Source: Massilia frigida (GTDB lineage: Bacteria > Pseudomonadota > Gammaproteobacteria > Burkholderiales > Burkholderiaceae_D). From it: 64,000 nucleotides of DNA. Location of the stretch: the NCBI RefSeq assembly GCF_011682175.1, contig NZ_WHJG01000003.1, positions 1-64,000 on the forward strand. The letters are read 5' to 3'. Each line of letters starts with the position of its first letter. The first letter of the stretch is position 1. The translations under genes and the position numbers were made by a program. Shown one piece after another: positions 57,674 through 64,000 of the stretch. The notes under the pieces were generated by a model that saw only the letters and a program-made list of their open reading frames with translations, did not search any database and was not told the DNA's origin.

Positions 57674-58747
57674 ATGCGATTCATGCTGCGTTCCACCGTC
57701 GTCTGTCAAACCATCGTCGCCGGCCTGTTTGCCACCTCGGCACAGGCTGCAATGCCAGTGTCGCTGACGTATGTCGTCAACAATCCGTGGGTGGGCGGGT
57801 ACTGCGCCATCGTCAAGGTGTCCAATCCGAATGCGCAGGCGGTCCAGTGGAGCGGTTCGCTCCCGATACGGGGCACGGTGACGTCGCTATGGAACGCGGT
57901 CGGCCAGCAGTCCGGCGGCGCCATCGTTTTCACCGGCGGGCTCGATTGGAACAAGATCATCCAGGGCAAGTCGACGATGGAGTCGATCGGCTTTTGCGCG
58001 ACGGATGCCGTCACGCCGACGCCAACTCCTACTCCGACGCCAACACCGACTCCTACTCCGACGCCAACACCGACACCAACACCGACACCGACGCCAACAC
58101 CAACACCGACACCGACGCCTACTCCGACACCAACGCCAACGCCGACAGGCGCGCTCTCCCCAGTCTACAAAGGCGAAGGCACCTTTTACGGCGCAACGGG
58201 CGAGGGCAATTGCAGCTACGACGCCAGTCCCGGCAACCTGATGGTGGCCGCGATGAACCAGACGGATTACGCCAACAGCGGGGCGTGCGGCGAGTACATC
58301 GCCGTCACCGGTCCCAAAGGCAAGGTCACGGTGCGCATCACCGACCGCTGCCCGGAATGCAAACCGGGTGACGTTGACCTGAGCGAGCAGGCTTTCGTCA
58401 AGGTGGCCGAGAAGTCGGCGGGCAGGGTGCCGATCAGCTGGTATGTGGTCGCCGGCGAGACGACGGGGACGGTCAGCTACCGCTTCAAGGAAGGCAGCAC
58501 CATCTACTGGCAGGGCATCCAGGTGCTCAACCACCGCCTGCCGATCACCAAACTCGAGATCCGCCCGAACGGCAGCACCAACTGGATCGCCGTCAAGCGC
58601 GAAGAATACAATTACTTCGTGTATCCGAGCCCGATTGCGGCAGGTCCGATGCAGGTTCGCATCACAGGTCTGGGTGGCGCCACCCTGCTGCAAACGTTGC
58701 CCGAGCCCCAGGGCGGCCTGGTCGTCAAGGGCAGCAACCAGTTCTGA
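57674..58747 (+). CDS. Secreted expansin-like protein with N-terminal CBM2-like domain
   Basis: A 357-residue exported protein. A signal peptide (SAQA-A) is followed by a domain with two cysteines and [15 protein letters not shown] (about residues 26-112) resembling a cellulose-binding CBM2 module. A Thr-Pro linker of about 45 residues follows, then an expansin double-psi barrel ([36 protein letters not shown]) and a C-terminal CBM63-like domain ([23 protein letters not shown]). Bacterial expansins loosen plant or bacterial cell-wall polymers without hydrolysis. The core matches Bacillus EXLX1; the extra domain would add cellulose targeting. Confidence 0.88.
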   Translation: MRFMLRSTVVCQTIVAGLFATSAQAAMPVSLTYVVNNPWVGGYCAIVKVSNPNAQAVQWSGSLPIRGTVTSLWNAVGQQSGGAIVFTGGLDWNKIIQGKSTMESIGFCATDAVTPTPTPTPTPTPTPTPTPTPTPTPTPTPTPTPTPTPTPTPTPTPTGALSPVYKGEGTFYGATGEGNCSYDASPGNLMVAAMNQTDYANSGACGEYIAVTGPKGKVTVRITDRCPECKPGDVDLSEQAFVKVAEKSAGRVPISWYVVAGETTGTVSYRFKEGSTIYWQGIQVLNHRLPITKLEIRPNGSTNWIAVKREEYNYFVYPSPIAAGPMQVRITGLGGATLLQTLPEPQGGLVVKGSNQF

Positions 58748-58774
58748 CGAGGCCTGGTCAAACCGGTGGCGCTG

Positions 58775-59593
58775 TTACGGCGCCACCGGTTCGCCGAAGC
58801 GAAAACTCGACACGGCCAGGTGGCCGAAAAATTCATCTTCGTGATACACGCAGGCCGCATCCTCGGATTCGGCCGCGCCCAGCGCCACCATCAGCGGCAG
58901 CAGATGCTCTTCGCGTGGATGGGCATTGCGCGCATACGGCGCCTGGCCCCAGTGCAGCAGGGCGATGGTGCGCTCCGACGGCGGCAGCTTGAGCACCAAT
59001 TGCAGCCAGCCGTCGAACTGGTGCGATGCCAGCCTGCCTTCGGGGCCGAACTGGCGCAGGTTATGGTAGCTCAGGCCACTGCCGATAATGAGTACCCCTT
59101 CATCGCGCAGCGGCGCCAGCGCGCGCCCGATCTTCACGTGCGTCAGCGGATCGAAGCCGTGCTGCAGCGACAGCTGCACCACCGGCACGTCGGCCTCCGG
59201 GTAGACCGGATACAGCATCGAAAACGTCCCATGGTCGAAACCGCGCTGCGGATCGAGCGACACCGCGTGCCCGGCCGCTGCCAGCAGGGCGGCGGCGCGT
59301 TCTGCCAGTTGCGGCGAACCTGGCGCAGGGTATTTGATCTGGTAGGTATGGGCCGGAAAGCCGCCGTAATCGTAGATCATCGGCGGCTGCGCGCCGGACG
59401 AGAGCATCAGCTCCTTTTCTTCCCAGTGACCGGAAATGACCAGCACCGCGGCCGGCTTGACGTCGCCGATCTGGCGCCGGATATCGACCAGCGACGCTTC
59501 CAGCACGTCGTAGGTTTCACCGTACTGCTCTTTCATGAATGGCCACGGACCGCCGCCGTGGGAGACGAAATAGGTCGGCAGGCGGTGGCTCAT
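58775..59593 (-). CDS. DODA-type extradiol dioxygenase (YgiD-like)
   Basis: The 272-residue protein has the class III extradiol/DODA pattern: SHGGGPWPF near residue 10, VISGHWEE near 53, RGFDHGTFSML near 118 and GLSYHNLRQFG near 174, supplying His metal ligands. It resembles E. coli YgiD 4,5-DOPA dioxygenase, which opens catechol rings. The natural substrate is unknown here. It is convergent with the expansin gene. Confidence 0.88.
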   Translation of the reverse strand: MSHRLPTYFVSHGGGPWPFMKEQYGETYDVLEASLVDIRRQIGDVKPAAVLVISGHWEEKELMLSSGAQPPMIYDYGGFPAHTYQIKYPAPGSPQLAERAAALLAAAGHAVSLDPQRGFDHGTFSMLYPVYPEADVPVVQLSLQHGFDPLTHVKIGRALAPLRDEGVLIIGSGLSYHNLRQFGPEGRLASHQFDGWLQLVLKLPPSERTIALLHWGQAPYARNAHPREEHLLPLMVALGAAESEDAACVYHEDEFFGHLAVSSFRFGEPVAP

Positions 59594-59649
59594 GGCAGTG
59601 CTCCAGACGGTGGTTTATCTATCCAATATAGGGACGTGCGCGCTCTTTA

Positions 59650-60531
59650 TCAAGTCATGCGCGTGCGCGCCAGGTCGATCAGCGCGAACAGGCGCGCGCT
59701 GCGCATCCAGCCGATGGCGATGACCGCCGCTTGGGTCAGCAGCAGGGCGCCGGTAAAACCCAGCGCATCGATCCCCGCCATGTTCGCGCGCGCCAGCGAC
59801 AGCAGGCCGGCCAGGGCAAGGCCGACGATGCTGATACCGGCGTAGCTGCCCAGCGCCGCCAGCGGATGGCGCACCAGCAGCATGCAGCCCGACAGCCAGG
59901 CCGCCAGCGCGGAGCGTTTGCGCGGGTCGTAGGCCAAAAAAGCGCGGCCGGCGTCGAGCGAGACAGTCACCAGCCCGATGAGCAGCACCATCAGCGCCTG
60001 CGCCAGCATCAGCGCCAGCGCCGCGTCGTCCGCCGAGATGACCTTGGCGGCGTAGGCTGTCGCGGCGTCGATGGCGCCCATGCCGGCCACGAAGGCCAGG
60101 CCGAGCGGCAGCGCGCCCCAGGCCAGCAGGCGCAGCATGGGTGCGTAATAGTCGGCGCCGCCGCGCGTGAGCGCCGCAAAGCCGGGCACCTGCTGCGCGC
60201 GCGCCGCCGTCGCCACCATCCCCGACAGCATCGGTGAAATCAGCAGGGTGGCCAGCAGCGCCATGCTGCCGGCCTGGGTAAACACCACCTGGTGACGCGC
60301 GTGCACGGCCATCAGGTCGCTCAATGCCGTCATGTCGAGCGCGCGCGCCAGCGCCGCCGCGTGGACCGAGTAATCGAGGCTGGCCGACAACAGGTGCCAG
60401 GCTGGCAGCGCCATGATCAGGGCCGGCACCAGCATCCACAACACCCACAGCAGCAGCAGGCGCCATTGCAGCGCCGCGCGTGCCGCCCGTGGAACGGAGG
60501 CGATCGAAAAGGCAGGAGATGGATGCATCAC
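59650..60531 (-). CDS. Polytopic membrane protein, function unknown
   Basis: A 293-residue protein with about six hydrophobic segments and almost no soluble domain (for example LLLLWVLWMLVPALIMALPAW and LMVLLIGLVTVSL). No motif is recognised. Its start overlaps the stop of the M1 peptidase by four bases, so the two are one operon and may work together at the membrane. Confidence 0.78.
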   Translation of the reverse strand: MMHPSPAFSIASVPRAARAALQWRLLLLWVLWMLVPALIMALPAWHLLSASLDYSVHAAALARALDMTALSDLMAVHARHQVVFTQAGSMALLATLLISPMLSGMVATAARAQQVPGFAALTRGGADYYAPMLRLLAWGALPLGLAFVAGMGAIDAATAYAAKVISADDAALALMLAQALMVLLIGLVTVSLDAGRAFLAYDPRKRSALAAWLSGCMLLVRHPLAALGSYAGISIVGLALAGLLSLARANMAGIDALGFTGALLLTQAAVIAIGWMRSARLFALIDLARTRMT

Positions 60532-62612
60532 ACGGTCGCAATCAGGGAAAACAGGATATTGAAAAACGCGGCCACATCGCCGGCCCAGCGGCGCGCGGCG
60601 CGCCCGCTTGGCTCCAGGGTGCGGCTGTCATCGAGCTTGCTGGTGTCGAGGTAGTGCAGGCGCTGCGGATCGAGTTCGGCCGACACCGCCCTGGCCGGCT
60701 TGACCCAGCTGAAGGTGCGCCAGCGCTGCTGGTCGTCCCACACCGCCGTTTCGCTGCTGCCGTCGGCGAATTTGACCAGCACGCTTTGCGCGACCGGGGC
60801 GCCGCGCCGCTGCACCGTGACGCTGGTGCGCCAGGTGCGCGCGGCGCCGGGCTTGGCCGCCGCCTCTTCCTCGCTCGAAAAGCGCGAGACGCGGTCGTCG
60901 ATGGGGGCCGTGGCGTACACCTGCTGCGCGAACATGGCGTTGACGGCGGCGCGCTGGCCGCTCACCTCGGCCAGCGTCTCGCGCAAATCGGCGGTGCTCG
61001 GATGGCGGAATTTCCAGCGCCGGTAGTATTCCTTGAAGGCGCGTTCGGTCGCCTCCTGGCCGATGCGCGCCTCCAGGTCGCGCAGCATGGTGGAGCTGCG
61101 CACGTACACCGGGCCAATGCCCTGCAGGCGCATGTGGGCATTCTGTCCGATCGCGTCGGCCGGTTCCAGGCGCGGCGCCTCGTGGCGCTCGACGTCGAAG
61201 CCCTTGAAACCCGGCGCGAAGCCGAGCGCCTTGAGCAGCGGCGAACCGAGATACGACTGCTGGCCGGTATCGCGCAGCATGCGGTAGTTCCAGAATTCGT
61301 TCAAGCCTTCGTCGAGCAGCGGTTCTTCGAATTCGTTCGATGCCAGGATGCCGTAGAAGTAGCCGTGGCCGACTTCGTGGATGGTGACGAAATCGAGGTC
61401 GAAGGCGGCGGCCGTCTGCGGCACCACCTTGTCGTGGCCGGCGGTGGTGATGAAGGTCGGGTACTCCATGGCGCCGGCTTCGTCGGCATTGAGCGGCGGG
61501 ATCACGATGGTCAGCGTCTTGTACGGATACGGCCCCAGCGTTTTTGAAAAATAGGTCAGCGCATCGGTGGCTGCCTTGAGCGCCGGTGCGGCGCTGGCCG
61601 CGCGGTCGGGCGGGAACAGCACCGACAGCTGCACAAGCGGGCTGCCCGGCGCGCTCCAGGTGGCGCGCAGTGGCGGGGCGGTGCGCTTGTCGGCGGTCCA
61701 GGCGAAATCGTGGACGTCGCCCTGCACGTAGTGGTGGGTCAGCATGCCGCCGCGCTCCACCGGCGCGCCCTGCAGCTCGCCGGTCGCGCCCACGGTGTAG
61801 CCCTTGGGCGCGGTCAGCTTGACGTCGAAGCGGCCGAAGTCGGCGTAGAACTCGGTCTCGTGGTGGTATTCGTGGGCGTTCCAGCGGGTCCGGGTGGCGC
61901 CGCGTTCGCCCGGCAGTTCCAGCACGGCGATCTTGGGGAACCACTGGCCCACCAGGTGAAAGCTGCCGAAGTAGCCGGTGCTGCACACCACCCGCGGCAA
62001 CTGGGTCAGGAAGGATATGTCGAAACTGGTGGAGGCGCCCGGCGCCACCGGCGCCGGCAGGTCGAAGCGCACCACCGTCTGGTCGGAGGCGGGGCCATTG
62101 TCGGGATGGACGAACGACCAGTCGACCTTGGCCCCGCCCTGGGTCACGCTGCGCAGGTCGATCTGGCCCCATTCGCCGGGGGCGGTGGTGACGCTGCCGC
62201 CGGCCTCGCGCTGTTCGGTGAAGTAGGTGCTGCCGGCGCTTTTGAAGGCGTTCATGTACAGGTGCAGGTAGACGCTGCGCACGGTCTCCTTGCTGCGGTT
62301 GCGCCAGGTGAGTTTCTGCTTGCCGTCGACCGTGTGGGCGACCGGGTCGAGCGTGGCTTCGATGCGGTAGTCGACCACGCGCTCCGACAGGGTCGCTTCG
62401 CTGCCGCTGCGCGGCCCGCCCCACGCATCCGCGGCGCTCGGCACGCTCACCGCGCTGGCCGACGGCAGGGCCAGGCCGATGCCGACGTCGGTCACCGGTT
62501 GCGGGATCGGGGTGATGGTGATGTCGCCCTGGGCCAGCAGCTCGGCGCCGGCGATGGCGGCTGCCGCCAGCAGGAGCGCCTTGAGGGCCATGGTTAGGGT
62601 ACGCGCTTGCAT
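60528..62612 (-). CDS. M1-family (gluzincin) metallopeptidase
   Basis: The 694-residue protein has a signal peptide and the M1 zinc site HEVGH followed after 18 residues by Glu (GYFYGILASNEFEEPLLDE), preceded by the substrate-binding GAMEYP motif. It would cut N-terminal residues from peptides outside the cytoplasm. ATG at 62612 with AGGAG six bases upstream is preferred; the frame is open a bit further. It is cotranscribed with the membrane protein at 59650. A 330-base riboswitch-containing gap separates it from btuB. Confidence 0.88.
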   Translation of the reverse strand: MQARTLTMALKALLLAAAAIAGAELLAQGDITITPIPQPVTDVGIGLALPSASAVSVPSAADAWGGPRSGSEATLSERVVDYRIEATLDPVAHTVDGKQKLTWRNRSKETVRSVYLHLYMNAFKSAGSTYFTEQREAGGSVTTAPGEWGQIDLRSVTQGGAKVDWSFVHPDNGPASDQTVVRFDLPAPVAPGASTSFDISFLTQLPRVVCSTGYFGSFHLVGQWFPKIAVLELPGERGATRTRWNAHEYHHETEFYADFGRFDVKLTAPKGYTVGATGELQGAPVERGGMLTHHYVQGDVHDFAWTADKRTAPPLRATWSAPGSPLVQLSVLFPPDRAASAAPALKAATDALTYFSKTLGPYPYKTLTIVIPPLNADEAGAMEYPTFITTAGHDKVVPQTAAAFDLDFVTIHEVGHGYFYGILASNEFEEPLLDEGLNEFWNYRMLRDTGQQSYLGSPLLKALGFAPGFKGFDVERHEAPRLEPADAIGQNAHMRLQGIGPVYVRSSTMLRDLEARIGQEATERAFKEYYRRWKFRHPSTADLRETLAEVSGQRAAVNAMFAQQVYATAPIDDRVSRFSSEEEAAAKPGAARTWRTSVTVQRRGAPVAQSVLVKFADGSSETAVWDDQQRWRTFSWVKPARAVSAELDPQRLHYLDTSKLDDSRTLEPSGRAARRWAGDVAAFFNILFSLIATV

Positions 62613-62721
62613 GCATTCTCCTGCGCCGCTGGGCGCTTGCGATGGGGTAGAGGGGGCCGGCGGCCAGCCGCACAGCATGCCACAACGCCCGCCGGGCCGC
62701 AGTCCGGCTGGCGTATCCGAT

Positions 62722-62727
62722 TATAAT
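62722..62727 (+). promoter_or_regulatory. Minus-10 box for the btuB leader
   Basis: TATAAT, a perfect minus-10 box, a few bases ahead of the riboswitch; no clear minus-35 box is seen. Confidence 0.5.
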
Positions 62728-62734
62728 GGCGCAG

Positions 62735-62852
62735 TTTTGGTGCCCGCCCGCGTCCTCACGCCGGCAGTTAAACGGGAAACACCCAGTGTGCTGCCCCCGC
62801 AACGGTACTGCAAGCCGCTCATCGTGGCTTGCGAGCCCGGATACCGGCCAAA
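62735..62852 (+). promoter_or_regulatory. Cobalamin (adenosylcobalamin) riboswitch
   Basis: The conserved elements appear in order: GGTGCC at 62739, TTAAACGGGAA near 62768, TGCCCCCGCAAC near 62791 and the B12 box GAGCCCGGATACCGGCC at 62833-62849. The aptamer lies ahead of a BtuB-type receptor gene. In the free state the receptor is made; with cobalamin the leader should fold to hide the start or stop transcription. The expression platform occupies 62853-62940. Confidence 0.93.
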
Positions 62853-62944
62853 ACAGGTGGACCCGATGCCGCAACGCGCGTCGGTTCCGTGCAATCCGGC
62901 TTGCGGGGACGCAGGCCAGGACTCTTTTTTCTGAAGACGACATC

Positions 62945-64000
62945 ATGATTTCTGCAGTATCGCCGCGCCGCGCGCTCTCCGCCAGGCCGCTCGCGCTGGT
63001 TTCCGCCCTGTCCCTGTGTTTCCTGTCCAGCGCCGCGCTGTCCGCTGAAACCCAAACCCTGCCCGCCGTGACCGTGACCGGCGCCCGCTTCGCCAGCGAC
63101 CCGGCGCTGGCCCCGATCGGCGCGACCGTCATCAGCGCCGACGAGATCCGCCGCGCCGGTGCGGCCGACGTCAACCAGGCCATCCGCCAGATCGGCGGCG
63201 TGTACGGCCGCCAGAGCCTGGACGGCTCGCCCGATTTCAGTCTCGATCTGCGCGGCTTCGGCACCAACAGCAGCCAGAACATGGTGGTCACGCTCGACGG
63301 CGTGCGCATGTCCGAGAGTGAATTGAGCAATGCGACGCTGTCGTCGATCCCGATCGAGACCGTCGAACGCATCGAAATCATTCGCGGCGGCGCCAGCGTG
63401 CTGTATGGCGAAGGCGCCACCGGCGGCGTGATCCACATCATCACGCGCCGTCCGGAAGCGAACGGCCGGCGCGGCATGCTGCGCGCCGAAGCCGGCCAGT
63501 TCGGCCTGCGCGACCTGCGCGCCGCCATGGCCCAGTCGTGGAACGGCTTCGCGCTCGACGCTTCGGTCGGCAGCCAGCGCACCGACAATTACCGTGACCA
63601 TAACGAGTTCGCGCTCGATACCTTCAGCGGCGGCGCCCAGTGGGCCTACCAGGGCGGCCGCGCCGGGGTGCGCTACGACCGCGCGCGCCAGGAGTCGGAC
63701 CTGCCGGGCGCCCTGAGCGCACGCCAGTTCGGCGAGAACCCGCGCCAGGCCAATACGCCTGACGATATTGGCTCGCTCGATTCGGACCGCCGGACCGCGT
63801 TCGTGGAGCAGCGCGTCGGCAGCGTCGACCTGGCTGCCGAACTGTCGCGCCGCGAGCGCACCACCCGTTCGACCTATTTCTACACCATCGAGGGCAAGCG
63901 CATGGCGTCGAAGGCGACCTATGACAGCGCCCAGACCCAGTTTTCGCCGCGCCTGCGCCATCTGGCGCAAATGGGCGGCGTGCTCAATGAGCTGGTGGCC
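62945..64000 (+). CDS. btuB: TonB-dependent vitamin B12 receptor, BtuB type (3' truncated)
   Basis: The frame runs to the end of the window (352 codons, no stop). A signal peptide (SAALSA-E) is followed by a TonB-box region (TLPAVTVTGA). The plug domain has IRQIGGVYGRQSLDGS, LRGFGTNSSQNMVVTLDGVRM and RGGASVLYGEGATGGVIHIIT, and the first barrel strands follow. It transports cobalamin across the outer membrane. The upstream cobalamin riboswitch is strong evidence for the substrate. Start ATG at 62945. Confidence 0.92.
   Translation, partial: MISAVSPRRALSARPLALVSALSLCFLSSAALSAETQTLPAVTVTGARFASDPALAPIGATVISADEIRRAGAADVNQAIRQIGGVYGRQSLDGSPDFSLDLRGFGTNSSQNMVVTLDGVRMSESELSNATLSSIPIETVERIEIIRGGASVLYGEGATGGVIHIITRRPEANGRRGMLRAEAGQFGLRDLRAAMAQSWNGFALDASVGSQRTDNYRDHNEFALDTFSGGAQWAYQGGRAGVRYDRARQESDLPGALSARQFGENPRQANTPDDIGSLDSDRRTAFVEQRVGSVDLAAELSRRERTTRSTYFYTIEGKRMASKATYDSAQTQFSPRLRHLAQMGGVLNELVA

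Noticed and set aside
58010-58150. Simple tandem repeat that might be a CRISPR or minisatellite
   Set aside because: It is the coding sequence of the Thr-Pro linker in the expansin gene; no spacers are present.
60628-63588. Minus-strand open frame of 986 codons over the M1 gene, riboswitch and btuB
   Set aside because: It crosses a riboswitch and runs in another frame of the M1 peptidase gene with Arg/Pro-rich composition, a typical shadow.

Overview
The window looks like a chromosome segment of a high-GC betaproteobacterium of the family Oxalobacteraceae (Massilia/Duganella/Janthinobacterium type). The evidence is gene content and order: gyrA followed by the serC-pheA-hisC-tyrA-aroA-cmk-rpsA-ihfB supraoperon and lapA-lapB-rfaE1, plus a betaproteobacterial-type tmRNA. 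This is inferred from recognised families; no database search was run.

Bases 1 to about 24,600 are the right part of a siphovirus-type prophage. From left to right it has a truncated terminase large subunit, portal, ClpP-like head protease, HK97-type capsid, an SGNH-hydrolase protein set inside the head module, connector and tail-completion genes, tail tube, and a tail-assembly chaperone pair joined by a clear A-AAT-TTT minus-1 slippery site. A 2006-residue tape measure, only three tail-tip/fibre genes, and a complete lysis cassette (holin candidates, GH24 endolysin, i-spanin, o-spanin) follow. Late genes are tightly packed, yet intrinsic-terminator hairpins sit at four module borders.

Behind the lysis cassette lies an AT-rich cargo region (19,600-24,400). 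It holds a D12-type DNA adenine methyltransferase, a secreted mannose-lectin/permuted NlpC-P60-like hydrolase with a secreted helical-repeat partner, a 207-bp MITE-like element with 9-bp target duplications and IS50-like ends, a candidate small RNA, and an HNH-like zinc protein. It ends at the 3' end of ssrA (tmRNA, minus strand), a common phage attachment site. The integrase and the other attachment site are outside the window.

From 25 kb on the sequence is core chromosome. First come a TonB-like protein, gph, ubiG and an OmpA-family protein. Then gyrA and a DUF2059 protein precede the aromatic amino acid/serine supraoperon, which runs into cmk, rpsA and ihfB. lapA, lapB and rfaE1 (envelope/LPS control) follow, then a ComEA-like protein, an M28 peptidase, a cNMP-binding thioredoxin-reductase-like flavoprotein, cysM and a small HTH protein. 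A minus-strand moxR-DUF58-tgpA-mltB operon follows.

The last 9 kb hold an HDAC-family deacetylase, an RbgA-like GTPase, an orphan membrane protein behind a long palindrome, a bacterial expansin with an N-terminal cellulose-binding-like domain, a DODA-type dioxygenase, and an M1 metallopeptidase with a membrane partner. The window closes with a cobalamin riboswitch in front of a truncated BtuB-type TonB-dependent receptor.
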